A stretch of DNA of 64,000 bases from Lineus longissimus (lineage: Eukaryota > Nemertea > Pilidiophora > Heteronemertea > Lineidae). This document shows, piece after piece, positions 44,490 to 56,800 of the stretch. A program made the translations under genes and the position numbers. A model generated the notes under the pieces. It worked only from the letters and a program-made list of their open reading frames with translations, searched no databases and was not told the DNA's origin. Each line of letters starts with the position of its first letter. Within the stretch, counting starts at the first letter, position 1. The stretch covers positions 6,815,431 to 6,879,430 of the forward strand of contig NC_088322.1 of the NCBI RefSeq assembly GCF_910592395.1. Direction: 5' to 3'.

Positions 44490-45583
44490 TATAGATGTTT
44501 TCTCCATTGCGTTTAAGCCAAAGGACAAAGCAAAGAACCTTGCAAACATCTCATCAGTAAAGGTAGCACCTGAGAGATCAATAGATCCACGCTTATTGTT
44601 CCAGCGTTTGCTAGTTGTTTCAAAACTAGGGGTCCTATCACTGGAAGACGTAATGAGCCATGAGCTTAGTCCTTTCCCTCCAGCACTCTTTGAGGCAAGA
44701 AAAGTGCTCCGGAAACGCGACAAGCCTCAACTTGCGAACGCCATTACAGACTAAGCGAACAAGGCATAGCGTCAAGAAACTAGAGAAGCCACATCAGATG
44801 CCCAGCCAAAAACTGAACACTACGTCCTTGATGGAGGTTCCTTGCTCCAGCGTCTACTATGGAAGAGAGGAGACACCTACGGCTCGTGAGCTTTACAGAA
44901 GACACCGATTTTTCTGGAAAGAATGATCAGTTTCTTTCAAGGGACAGTAACAAACAACAAATGATCGATCTCATCAGTGAAAAACTTCGGGAAACAGGTT
45001 GTGAAGTGGTCAATGCCCCAGCGAATGCTGATGTTGAAATTTCTAAGTCGGCTGTCAATTCCTCTCTGACACGCTCAACAACATTGATTGGAGAAGACAC
45101 AGATCTGTTGGTCCTGCTTCATCATTATACGCAACAAGACAGCAGGAATCTGTATTTCCGCTCCAACAAGGCGAATGCTGAGAAAGTGTATCATATAAAC
45201 GAACTAAAGAGAGTGCTTGGTGACGAATTGTGCTCTCAGTTACTCTTTCTATATGCCTACACTGGATGCGACACGATATCAAGAATCTTTGGTGTTGGTA
45301 AAAAGTCTATCTTTCACAAGCTGGTGAAAGATGATACTCTGAAGAAATGTGCAAATGCATATGTTTTTCCAAAGCAGACTGCAGCGACAGAACGGCCAAC
45401 TGGGGTAGTGAGTAGTGTTCGGGAGAGTTTCACTTTAAAACAGATTGGCTCCAAGTCACGAATTCCCGACCTTTGGATGACCAGCTACCTGGTTGCTGTG
45501 TCACCCATCTCCTCTGACAAGTTACCTTTTAGCGTCACTTCGACCAGGGGTCTGATAGTTTTCTTTGTCTTATATTTAGTCTA
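44490..45583 (+). pseudogene. PIN/XPG-like nuclease-related gene with two frame changes
   Basis: Three collinear pieces in three frames. The first (44490-44755) reads 'LSLEDVMSHELSPFPPALFE' and 'RDKPQLANAITD', then a stop. The second (about 44811-44889) reads 'LDGGSLLQRLLWKRGDTYGS', then a stop. The third (to 45583) reads 'DADVEIS'-like 'NADVEISKSAVNS', 'TTLIGEDTDLLVLLHHY' and 'LLFLYAYTGCDTISRIFGVG'. The GEDTDLLVLL motif and the GCDT segment are those of PIN/FEN1-like nuclease folds in an uncharacterised family widespread in marine invertebrates and fish, possibly mobile-element linked. With two frame changes it is not functional as it stands. Confidence 0.55.
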
Positions 45584-45589
45584 GCTGTA

Positions 45590-46260
45590 TCACTCATTCG
45601 GGGCAGTTCGCCCAAAAATATATAATCCATCATTTATCCAAATATTATATCAAGGCAGAGACGCTCACAGGAGAACTGGAGCAGTTGGAAACGGAGTACT
45701 CTACAGTGGCAGAGATACATCCACAAACAAAAGGAAAATGGTGAGTCCAAACTTTTGTCGAAACCTAAAAAACGTAGGTCCAGCAACTGATCGTGGTGCA
45801 TCGTTACTTTTCTCTGTCAATGTCGACATCGAAAAGCAGAAAGGGGAAATTGCAACACCAATTGAGAAATTCCAAGCTATGTCTGCAAATACAGGTTCGC
45901 AAATTGCAAGGGTGAGGAAGCCAAACCAGCACCTACCAGGTCTACGCCACAGAGCAGTCGTCATGGTATTACAACAGGCCAGAACTCGCCAGTGCCACAA
46001 CCTGTCATCTTGTCAGAAGTCAAAAGCCAAGTCCCTGATCCGAGATACCCGATACATGGATACAGATTCCTGCCTTCTATATATGGACCCATCCCAGGTC
46101 TACCTCCACCGAATCCGAGAATGCCTGGATGGGGACAGCAACCAGATCTACCTCCACAGAATCCAAGAACGCCAACAGGATGGGGACAACAAGCAGTCCA
46201 AAGTGAACAACAATCATGTATAGTACTGCCTTTATCACTATACTTAGAGACGATTTGAAG
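45590..46260 (+). other. Possible exon with Pro/Gly/Trp/Gln repeats
   Basis: From about 45992 a frame reads 'DPRYPIHGYRFLPSIYGPIP' and then two repeats ending in GWGQQ (P-x-x-PP-x-NPR-x-P-GWGQQ) to a TAG near 46220. It may be the last exon of the MADF/BESS gene, with the PIN-like gene inserted in an intron. Low support. Confidence 0.25.
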
Positions 46261-46802
46261 CAAAATCATTGCATTCTTCATATGTATGCATGTTCTGTTG
46301 CATGTTTACCCCACATAGGCCTCGTACACTAGCGGCTGTGCTGCCCATTGATACATATTATTGGAAAATACCTGTAAATATTGCAAAACTGCGAGGATTC
46401 ACCTGCTCAAAGAGGCTGAATTGTAGCCAAGTGGCTATCTATAGAATGTAAGTTGAAAGTTAATAAGGATCAGCCTTGAAACATTTGTCTAAAACAAGTA
46501 GTTAAAAACCTAGAATCAGATCAAGGACCAAAACAAAACTCATATTTTATATGTATAATTATTATGACAGTTTTCTATATCGTATAATAGGATAGTTGAT
46601 ATGTTAGGAAACAATACTTATTTAACTGAACTATTTTTAACAATGAGGCATTCCGAAAATGAGCTAATCTGCTAAAATAGTAATGACCGAATGGTCTACT
46701 ATGAAGAAATAGGTTAAAAATAGGTATGAAGCAATGGCCTTAACAGGTATAAAAAGGGCAAGATATCAACGCCCGGGGAGTCACCTCCAAAATTTTACCT
46801 CC

Positions 46803-46926
46803 GGGAGTTCACCTCCTAGAGTTCACCTCCGAGAGTTCACCTCCGAGAGTTCACCTCTTAGAGTTCACCTCCGAGAGTTCACCTCCGAGAGTTCACCTCC
46901 GAGAGTTCACCTCCGAGAGTTCACCC
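46803..46926. repeat. 14-bp minisatellite, about nine copies
   Basis: Unit GAGTTCACCTCCGA, with variants CCTA and CTTA at the end. Because 14 is not a multiple of three, it translates as a 14-residue repeat that uses all three frames. Confidence 0.9.
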
Positions 46927-47700
46927 AAGGAGCTCTCACCGATTTTACCCGATTTTATGCCGAAATTAGTCGCCTTGAGAAAGCTTCAACTTGAGCCAAT
47001 TTGTCTAAAGCTTCCAACTCTGAAATATTCTGGCAAAGAATTATTCTATCAGTTTGGTATTAGCAAGTTTATCAGACTACCTTTAACCCTGTTTTGAAAG
47101 CACAAGCCAAGGTTTAGGCCCTTCATTATCAGATACCTAATATTATTAACTTCCTTGGTTAAAATTATAAAACACATCTGAATCTTATCTCGGTTATATA
47201 TTGAGTGCTCGCTAACATTGCTGTGTTTCAAAATTGACTCCTAGCAGATAGGTATGATCCTTGAAGGTACCTCTCTCCCTGCCACTGGAGAGCCAGTACT
47301 CCCCATTTGAAGCTCTAGTCTACCCCAATTTTACACAAGCTTATCAAGCTATAATCATCAAAGTACCTCATTTCTTGGACTCAATTTATATTCTGCACGT
47401 TAACTAACAGAACTAACAAAACAGAACAGTATACGTCACGGTAGCGTGTTGGCCGATTGCCAGTGATATATAGATCCTATATGACTTACACGCACTCATA
47501 AGCTGCCATATCAGTAAAATACTTTATCATAACATAGACCATGTATATGCCAGATACGTCAACCCCCACAACTAGCGAACCTATAAGCTAACTATAACTG
47601 TTAATCTAACACCTCGTAGTAACTATTAATCTAACACCCCATTATCGAACACCCCGTAACCTAAAACCCGTAATCGTACACCCCGTACAATCATTCTTTG
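46927..47700. other. No gene; CACCCCGTA-rich stretch at the right
   Basis: AT-rich to about 47560, then a run of ACACCCCGTA-like words (47610-47690) just before the BEL gag remnant. This may be the end of its LTR or leader. Confidence 0.3.
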
Positions 47701-48600
47701 ACCCAGCCAGGCTGCTGACCAGGGTATCGATTCAAAAGTTCAGTGGGGACAAACGCAATCATGAGAGCTAGAAAGCAGCATTTGTCTCTTGTGTTGATGC
47801 AGCAAACACAACATCTGAATACAAGCTTCTGAGGCTGAGAGAAAGTTAAAGCGGCGATGCAATGCGAGTAATCGAAGGTTTGGGTCATTCAGCAGCAGCC
47901 TATGAAGCAGCAAAGATACGACTTGATAGGAAGTATGGGGGTCAGCGTAGGCAGATCACATTGTGACTCGACCAACTGGAGAATTTTAGGCAAGTAAGGG
48001 ATGGTCATCCTAGAGACATGGAAAAGCTGGCCGAGTTATTGGATGTCCAAGTTGTCAATTTAGAGGACGGGGGACTACACCACGAGATGGGCGGTGGTTC
48101 ACTCTACTTCACTCTGCAGAAGAAGCTGATAGGAGGATTATTGTCAAGATATCGGAGATGAGTTTATGAGAACAGAGCAGTGGAATCAGTTATGACACTG
48201 AGAGAATTTGTTAATGAAGAGTCGCAGTTCTAGATTGCTGCATCCGAAACAATATATGGGATCAAGTCGAATCCGAGCAAAGATACCGATAGCTTCAGGA
48301 CCCATGTAACGACTGCAGCTGTTAAGAAGGCAACACCGACAGAAAGGTCATCATGCAAAGTGTGTGGCGAGTCGCATGGAGTTTGGGCCTGCAGTAAGTT
48401 TAAGAAAATGCCAACCAAACAGAAATGGCCCTTTGCAAAAGAAAACAAACTTTGTTTTCGTTGCCGTGGTTACTGACATGCTTGTGTTTCCTGTGAGAGA
48501 AGCAGAGAGTGCAGGTTAGATGGATGTAAATTAAGTCATCATCGTCTTCTTCGAATCTGCCTGACAACTGGTTTATTGCATTTGACAATTAAAATGAAGG
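47700..48600 (+). pseudogene. BEL/Pao gag remnant
   Basis: With stops and frame changes skipped, the plus strand reads 'KFSGDKRNH', '[19 protein letters not shown]' and '[14 protein letters not shown]' (the DUF1759-type gag region). It then reads 'CKVCGESHGVWACSKFKKM' and 'ENKLCFRCRG...CERSRECR', the zinc-knuckle block that precedes the protease in BEL/Pao elements. At least four in-frame stops are present. It is too old to be active and is distinct from the fragment at 26.7-27.6 kb. Confidence 0.7.
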
Positions 48601-48856
48601 AACGGTTGCAGACTTTCCTATCAAGGTGAAACCCATTCTGAAAAAGTCCAGGTTCGAACTAAAGAAGGGAAAAGAATGATCCCTTCGCCCAGACTATAGC
48701 ATTGACTGTCTCAAAGAGAGGTTTTGAACTACATAATCATGGGATATGTATTTCAACTCCACGATGGGTTCTCAGGATCACATCTTGGGCAATTCAAGAC
48801 ACAACTGAAGGTTGTTCGCAAACGGGTCTGGAGGCCCGGGCTATTAAAAATGTCTC

Positions 48857-49040
48857 ATTATGGAATATATTCGTTCCTGCCCAACATGCCAGAAAATTAA
48901 GTCACCACCGAAGGTCAACAAAGCTCTGCTTGAAAACATTCCAATCGGTTGCCCATTGCAGCGCATTCATATTGATGTTATTAGACCGATTAACTGTCAC
49001 GTCGGGCCAAGGCTACATCTTATTTGCCCAAACGGCCAAT
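48857..49040 (+). pseudogene. Ty3/gypsy-type integrase fragment
   Basis: The frame reads 'YIRSCPTCQKIKSPP' and then 'PLQRIHIDVIRPI'. This is the CxxC end of the integrase zinc finger and the first catalytic Asp of the core ('HIDVI'). The rest of the core is absent. It is probably not part of the BEL element to its left, since the order and spacing do not fit. Confidence 0.5.
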
Positions 49041-49900
49041 TTACGCCATTTGACCTCTATCATGTTTTGAATATTGCGCCTATTTTCCCAGCGTTATTTG
49101 CCTATCGTCAACTTTTGACATGTTCCCTCGCTAACTTACTTGCGCGCGCGCGCGGAGACAACCCCACGTCCGTGAGTTGCAATGATGTCACATTCGCTTC
49201 AGCCATTTTGATTTGTCAGGGAAGGTCTTCGCGGACTTCGTCCCTCTTTTTTGTAGGTTTTTGTAACCCTTCATGGTTTGAACCGGGAGGTTTCAAGATT
49301 CAGGTAAAAGCAAAATATGTATATAAACACCTAGCCCACTGTCATTCAGAATAGTTAAAGGTGTACATCAAAATCGAGGTTTGATTGTCCAAAGTCTTGA
49401 ATGCTTCTCCAGAAGTTTCAATGAGTGCGCGCCTCGTGCAATGCGTACATCTATGCATTGAGAATGCACTCTGTGTACAGGAGCAACGTCTCCCAGCGAT
49501 TTTACAGTACCAATATCATTCTGTCATGTACTAAGTTTGTGAGAATATTTAGGACTGTTTTCAATGATCTGTGTGACAGTAAGATGTAGCTTCTAGTTCT
49601 CTGTGTAAGACCATGTTGTAGGGAAGACAAATTTGAGGACATTTGTATACCACAAGTATGGTTATGATGTACTGTTTCTGATTGTGACACATGTTTGTAC
49701 TATTTCAGAAAACCCCATGTTATGGTGTTAACAAAGATAAGAAATCGACTCCCGACTTGTTGAGTTTTTCCACCCCTGTCTCCACCACTCTATGACCTTG
49801 AAAAATAGGTCATGTATGTGATGTATCCTGGCTGGGAGTACCTACCATAAAAAATTCATCAAAAACAAATCACTAATAAGTGAGATATCACACTTTTTGT
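49041..49900. other. Non-coding, no gene seen
   Basis: Contains a (GC)n run at 49141-49153 and a CpG-bearing patch at 49150-49240. No supported exon. Confidence 0.3.
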
Positions 49901-49904
49901 GTTT

Positions 49905-50215
49905 TCAGCTTTGGCCCCCTAGTGGCCAAGTCAAGAATCAGATCAGACCAAAATTGACTTTCATCTGACCTACGGGGTCATGCATGAAAAAATCCAAGCT
50001 CATAGCCCTAGCAGTTAAGAAACGTGCCACAGTTGGCCAAGTCAATAATCAGACCGGAGAGAAATTCAGTGTCAAATGTCATCCGACCTAGGGGGTCATG
50101 CATACAAAGTTTTGACTGCCACTGTTTTTGAATTAGGATACGACGGACGACGACGACGGACGACAGACACTGCGGTGTTGTATAGACTAACCGTACCGGT
50201 GAGCCAAAAATCATA
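49905..50215 (+). repeat. Dispersed repeat (SINE-like) with GGACGACG tail
   Basis: Two diverged tandem units start GGCCAAGTCAAGAATCAGA (49925) and GGCCAAGTCAATAATCAGA (50035), each with GACCTA.GGGGTCATGCAT. They are followed by ACGACGGACGACGACGACGG (about 50140-50160) and GGTGAGCC near 50200. The tail style is one I associate with abundant repeats of marine invertebrates. Confidence 0.5.
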
Positions 50216-50389
50216 AATTGTGCAGACACAGTAAGACTGCCGACAGCAAAAAGGTCAAGTAGATTCCGACTTTATAGTATGCAGCATTGAGAATTTTTCT
50301 CCTACCTTTTTAAAGCAAGCAAAATTGTGAAAATATCAACACTGCAAAAATTCACAGTGAACTGGAATCCCATTCACTCTCGTGCGTAG

Positions 50390-50745
50390 AGGATCCGTTC
50401 ATGGTAGGAGAATAATGAGATTCAAATCCACGAGCTCACATGCTGAGCAATGGAACCAAAACGTCATCTGGTCGTGGTATCAGAAATGGTCCAATTCTGA
50501 TCCACGAACTCAATATCACATACACACTCACCAGACCAACAATCCGTTCCTGGTAGAAGAAATGGTCAGATATAGCTCCACAAACTCAAGCTCAAAATGT
50601 CGTCTCTTCATGGTATAAGAAATGGTCCAATTCAATTCCACGAACTCAATATCACGTACTGACTCACCAGAATTACTATGTCATCCGTTCTTGGCAGTAG
50701 AAGTGGTCAGATTTAACTCAACAAACTCACGTGATAAGCACCAGG
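50390..50745. repeat. Degenerate tandem repeat, alternating A/B units
   Basis: Five units of about 60-75 bases carry CCGTTC.TGGTA.AAGAAATGGTC and CCACGAACTCAATATCAC. Units 2 and 4 resemble each other most (both end ACTCACCAG), as do 3 and 5, so the array is a duplicated dimer. It lies about 80 bases downstream of the RAB3GAP1 stop and probably falls in its 3' untranslated region. Confidence 0.75.
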
Positions 50746-50820
50746 ACCACGACATCACTGGTCCCATTTCATCGAGAGACCTATTGCACACACTTTATCA
50801 CAATGTTGAAAATTCACTTA

Positions 50821-53800
50821 TCACATGAAGGTCGTATCGGACGAGAAAGCGCCCGCAAATCGACACTCGTCCTTGACGAGTACGCAGAACATTCTCTGGG
50901 GCGAAGGTCGCGAATATGGCGTCGGGCGCGGAAGTACCGTGCGCAGAATGTACTCCTTGCCAGCCGGCTCTGGGAAGTCTGGCACAGTACTTGGAGGACG
51001 CTGAGTCTTCCCGTCATGATCGTTATCCACTATCATGTGAGACGACTGAAAAAAGTTGCAAAGTATTGTTATCAGAGTTTGACAAATTCTACACATTTCA
51101 TAATGATTACGTACCACTTCAGCTCTGTATCACCCAAGATTATTCACAACCGTCTTCATGCGGCAGCGAATCTTACCTCTTTCTCCCCATGATTAGGTAC
51201 AGGTACCACCCACCATTCACCCCGGAGAATCAAAATCCTGAACTCTGGGCATTGAGTGCCAAGTCCAGATTCCGAGTCGTCCGGTATTCCTGAATTCCGA
51301 GTCCTTCAATAGTTTCCTTGCAATAATGGCTCTCCCATGTCATACTTTAGTGTGGTAGTTTTTAACGGACGCGTACATTTGGATCTAGAGATACTGGGCC
51401 TGCTATGGGCTGATTTTAAGCACCACATCTCTGCTTGGGCGGCGCGACGAAGTAAAGGATCGTAAAGCAAGCATGAACATCAAAAGCTTTTCATTTATTG
51501 CAGCCTACACGACGAATTCAACTATCGTGTTCCCCAAGATCCCCAGATCCGAATGGACAAGTTGAATTAGAACCTCATTGCATCTTTGAAGGAAGGGAGT
51601 GCCGTTTTCCTAGACGCTCAATTGAGGGACTCCGAATTCAGGAATACCAGACGACTCGGAATCTGGACTTGGCACTTGATGCCCGGCGTTCAGGATTTTG
51701 ATTCTCCGGGATGGATATTAGATTAGTTTTGTAGATCACGTTTTGTAGAGACAACACTTTAATTTTGACCTATCCTGAACTCATAGAGCAGCCTTCAGTG
51801 CATTACCGTGCTATGCACAAGAAAGCTACCTGGATGAGTCATCACGAACCAACCAAATCAGATTCCTCATCTTTAAGCCGACAATGTTAATGGTTACTCG
51901 ACTGCCCTCAAAATATAACTGATAACAAAGCTCACCTTCTGAGCCATAGCAAATAGCTTGTGTATTATCTTGCCAGCGGGCCCCTTGGCAGCCCCCAAAA
52001 CGTCAACCTCTGGCTGATCCAACAGACTAGAGACGAACTGATCTGCAGAGGCACCGCCCTCTATCTCCTGGTGGGTGAACTTGGCACGTAGAGATTGAGC
52101 CCGAGCAATGACTGTTTCGGCAAGGCCAATCAGTTTAATAAGATCCTGAAAATATGCAGAAACCAACCAGCAAAACATTATTTTATAGTCAAGATTAAAC
52201 ATGGTATTTCATAAATTTGAATCAAACAGACAAGTTTGATAAGAACCATGCTCCTTGCCTGTGCCAAGCGTGGAGATTGTCCAGAACAATACAAACTTGA
52301 ACTTCCTAATGTTTGGGTCCAAAAAATTGGAAAACAAATTGCAGCTGCATCCATTTTTTCAACAAACGAATGGAATTGTTTTAGACGACACTGATAACCA
52401 GACAAGACCATGTGACCAAAGGTTCAGTAGAACTAGAACACGAATGCGTGTGACTGTTAATTTCCACTTAATCCAGTGTTATCAAGCTATATTAAGATAT
52501 CACAGATGTGCCTAGTTTGAACGACACTTTGCATGAACTTTATTCGAATTGACCTATGCCTGTAACGCAAAGGTGGTTCTTGCCCTCTTTCTCAAACTTG
52601 CCTGTGTCATGCCACAAGCTCCGTTTGGGGAGTAAATAGAGCTAAATGTGTTGAACTTTGAGCTCACCTCGTATTTCTTGACCTGCTGCACCATTTGTCT
52701 GGTTGTACGCGATGCCCGCGAGACCAACTGCTCAAGAAGCTTCTTCAAGGAAGAAATAGAATCATCATCTGAAATGTGCAAGTATGACATGGTAGTGAAA
52801 GTGGTGATTAAGTTCCCGGGCAAAAGTAGATCATGCACCCAACAGCAGGACCCAAGAGTTGCAGTGAGTGTACTGGTTAGGTGTCCGGCTCATAATCCAA
52901 GGGTAAGGAGATCCAATTCTGGCAGCTTGACCAACTCCTCCTCCAAGGTTGATCACAAGTGTAGCATTGTCTAGGCAGCTCCTTATGCCCATCGAGCACG
53001 TCTATGGAGGCCAATAACAGTGGGTTGTGGTGAGGCCCGCCCCTAGTCAATGAAAGGCATTACAAGTGCTGTCACCACTGTTCGACTAATAACTAATTTG
53101 GAGAGAATGTTTTGTTTTGAAGTGATTTTAACAAATGGGTGTTGAATTTAAGTTATTTTTGTGTGTTCAGGGATTAATAACAATATGGAGAAGAGACAAA
53201 TACATGAAGAAGCTCACCATGCTGCATGAGTTTATGCACTGCCTCCGCCACCAGCATCGGCATGAGATGTAAGGCGACCTCAGCTGGTTTGAGCGCCGCA
53301 AGGAAATGCAGCACCTTCTCAGCTTCCTTCGTATCGTCAAATAACCGCTTCTGTCGTCTGACCGGGATGGGCTTGGCGGTCTGCCAGACGTCCACCCACA
53401 TGTTACCTGGAATCTGCATGCGGGAACTTAGCTGACCTGGAAATATTACATCAATACATTTATGTTATTTACTGCACTATCGTAACATCTCGGTACATTT
53501 GATAAATAAATTTGTACAAAAGTTATACAGATATGAAAAAATGGTTAAACAATCTCTCGACGTGTTCAGAAATAAGTGTCCATGTCTTCCGGCCCACTGT
53601 GCAAAAACTACTGGGGGGGGGCCTCACGTCTTCAAAGCTTGGCCCCTATGGAATTTTATTTTAGGACCCAACCCAGTTCCCTGATTAGGAGTCTGATTAT
53701 CAAGTTTATAACAAAATCCAACATTACCTTTCTTGACGACTTTTCCCTCTTCTGTCATGACCTCCTCAATGACGTAGTCTCTGGGAGAATACCAACGCAC

Positions 53801-56800
53801 AAAGTCTTCAAGCACACAGCCCGGGTTAGCCGCCTAGTGAGAGAAAAGAGAATGGCAAAATAGAAATTGCTTCAAGCATAGGATGGCCGACTGGAGGATG
53901 TAAAATATAAAGCAGCATCATCACCAGCAGTTCGATCCCAAACTGCCACAGAGAATGCCTCGACCAAAGAACTCCAAAAGATTGAAATAGCTCAGACTTT
54001 CATGGTTGAACTTAAAATGCTGCCTTGTGCGTCTGCAATCCGGACGTCAAGGAAGACATTTTATAAATACGAAATGCACCAACTTCTCTCTCTCCTTTTA
54101 TCGACCATACCATGACCACTCACAGTGTCGGAACTGCATCTCCACCCATATGTACGTGTGCTACCGGTATACAAAGCAAAGATTTGAATGAGAGGGACCT
54201 ACCTTAAATGCTTCCATATCAGATAGCAAACTAGCACTCTGCATCCTTGCTCGCAGGTGGGCACCTTCCTTTGTCGTTCCCAACCTACAAGTTGAAGCAA
54301 GATAGATCTCGTCAGTAAATCATGACTTGGTTCAGCACATAAGAATTGATGCAAAATCTTAGCTACCTTTTTATTTGTTGTCACCACTGTCACCTACGGC
54401 ACCAACTCAGAATACAAAAGACCCCTCCCTAAAAAACCTACCCAGTTTTGGGGAGGAAACTGTCAAAATCTCCTCCCATCTTGATCTCCCCCCATTTTTG
54501 TTTGTAGTATTTTCATGTTTTAAACCAAAAATAACTTATACCAAAGATCAGCTGAGCAGCTTTGAGAAAAAATTTTGCTTTCGTTTTATCGGATTAGTGT
54601 ATTATATAAGCATTAGTCCTTCGCTTTAGAATGGGAACCCCCTACCCGCCCCATTCCCCGAAACTCACTTTGCCAAGATGTCAGCCTGTTCCTCCAACAT
54701 GTCTTCCGTCAACGGTGAAGGATCCTGGGTAATTGGAATATACAGCGGCTCATCAAGGTTCAGCAGTGTCACGTCCTCGTACTGCCGCAGACGACCGACG
54801 GGTTTATATATGGTTGGGTCTTGGAACGAGCCAGATGACGACTGCGAACTCTCTTCAACCTGTAAAAGGGAAAGATGACAGATAATGTGACGAAAACAAG
54901 TTTGAAGAATTTCACAGAAATGTTCTACCATGATAATTGAGACAGTCAGAGGCAAAGCAAGTACATATCCTAAATTTTGGTTTGAGCTTTCCCGACAATG
55001 AAATTCTCTTTCGATCAGATTGGCCTAAGATGGCCAAGTGTAGCACAGTGTGTGTGCTCCTTAGTTTCTGGATGAGGCTGGGGAAAGAATGTAGTAAAAA
55101 CAACAAACACAACTAACCTGCGACTTCTCTTCCTCCACTTCCATCTTGGCCTCACTTTCATTCTTATCATCGCTCAAATCTTTACTCGTCCCGGGAACAG
55201 GGTCATTCGACTCTGATGATTGATCAATTTTGGGTTTCTTTGCAGTGCTGTCTTCTGTTTGGTCGGTAGACTCTGTGTCCTTCATCGAACCGTCCAATGA
55301 GGGATCAGACGACTCTTCTTCGCATTCGTAAAACTCGTCGTCGTCACTGAGGGAGCTACACATACTAAGTGGAGAGCGGGTACCTGGAGCGCTAGATTCT
55401 CGAATAGTCCCTTTCTCTGGAAATGGAAATATTGTCATAAATAATTGGACCCAAAGCTCATCCCCGATCATCCCCATTATCCAGGGCTGAGTTGTTCAAA
55501 ACAACGTTAGCTTTAACGGAGTCATTAAGTCGGAACGTGAACATTTTAATGGGTTTAACTGAAAGAGATAACGTCCTTAAGGATATTTAACATAACCGTT
55601 AGGATAACGTGACTTTTGTGCTTTTGAACTACCGAGCCCTGCCTATTTCCTTTCCCTTCAACCACATGAGAGTTTGTACCAATAGATGATTTCCAGGACG
55701 CATTGGCCATCAGGAACGATGTAGTGTCAAACACGGAGTTGGATGTGGGGGGAGGGGGGTTAATTCCACAACGTCAGACATCAGGGCAGTACTCATGTCA
55801 AATTCAGTCATCCAGTTCAATTCACTGTCGACCTGGGACACATGCAGTGGGATGTTGGACAAGTGATGCTGGTTTATCATCATCGGCTGAAGAAAGATTC
55901 AACTGGTGTTTCAACTTGGATGAGAATAGTTTTCTTGCAATATGGCACATCCATCTGGCACATGGACCATTGTTTCGATGCGCCATTCAAATCAAAGAAC
56001 AATGGAATCAAGGTAAGTTGACATGCTAAAGGTTGCAAGTCAGTCCAGGTCAGGAGTGGACAATGAGTCACAAACCCATCCCGTACAAACTCATGCGGTC
56101 CCCTTGTTACTTTTTCCGAATATCATTTCTCACCTCGGCTTTCCTCTTCTTTAGATTTACCCTTTCCTACGACCGTCTGCTGCTCAGTTTCCATGGCAAC
56201 CTCTTCATCCTCCTCCTCCTCCTCCTCCTCACCGATGCCAGCTTCCTGCACATTTATTGAAACAGGATGCAGTTCACGGTTACGTTTCTTTTCAATACAG
56301 CAATTCAACATCTGCAACTTCTGATGAAGGAGGCTGGAACCAAGGTTGGGTACGCCAGAACTAATCCTGGAATTATGGGAAAACTAGATATAACAAACTT
56401 GAACAGGAACATATTAGTATATGAAATCTCATAAGAGGTACGGCAGTTAAAATTTTATGATTCCAAAGATCAGCCAGGGTTTGCCAGGATTTGGTTCGGT
56501 AAGGTTTTTGGGGGGAGGGTCGCAAGGTCAGCATTCAAGAATGATGACGAAATAAGGTTTTCAAAAAGGTCGCCTGGAGCCACAAATGTAGGTTAAAATG
56601 TGATGATATCTGGGATAATGTCAAGTCATGTTGTCATAAAACATCGAACACACCAAGTTTTTTAGATTCAATAATGAACAACTCCGCCACCTGGCGATGA
56701 CAGACAAGATGTGACAACATGAGCTCACCCATGTGAGCTTAAAAGGTTAATGTAGAGAGCTGTGAATAACTCACCCTGGCAACGTGTACTTATTCTCCCA

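Noticed and set aside
46803-46926. CRISPR-like array
   Set aside because: Repeats are adjacent with no unique spacers, and the genome is eukaryotic.
46734-46994. 86-codon ORF with a 14-residue repeat
   Set aside because: Produced by the 14-bp minisatellite; all three frames give the same kind of repeat.
52850-52935. Functional tRNA gene
   Set aside because: A and B boxes are recognisable, but the stems do not pair and the spacing is off; a SINE head is the better explanation.
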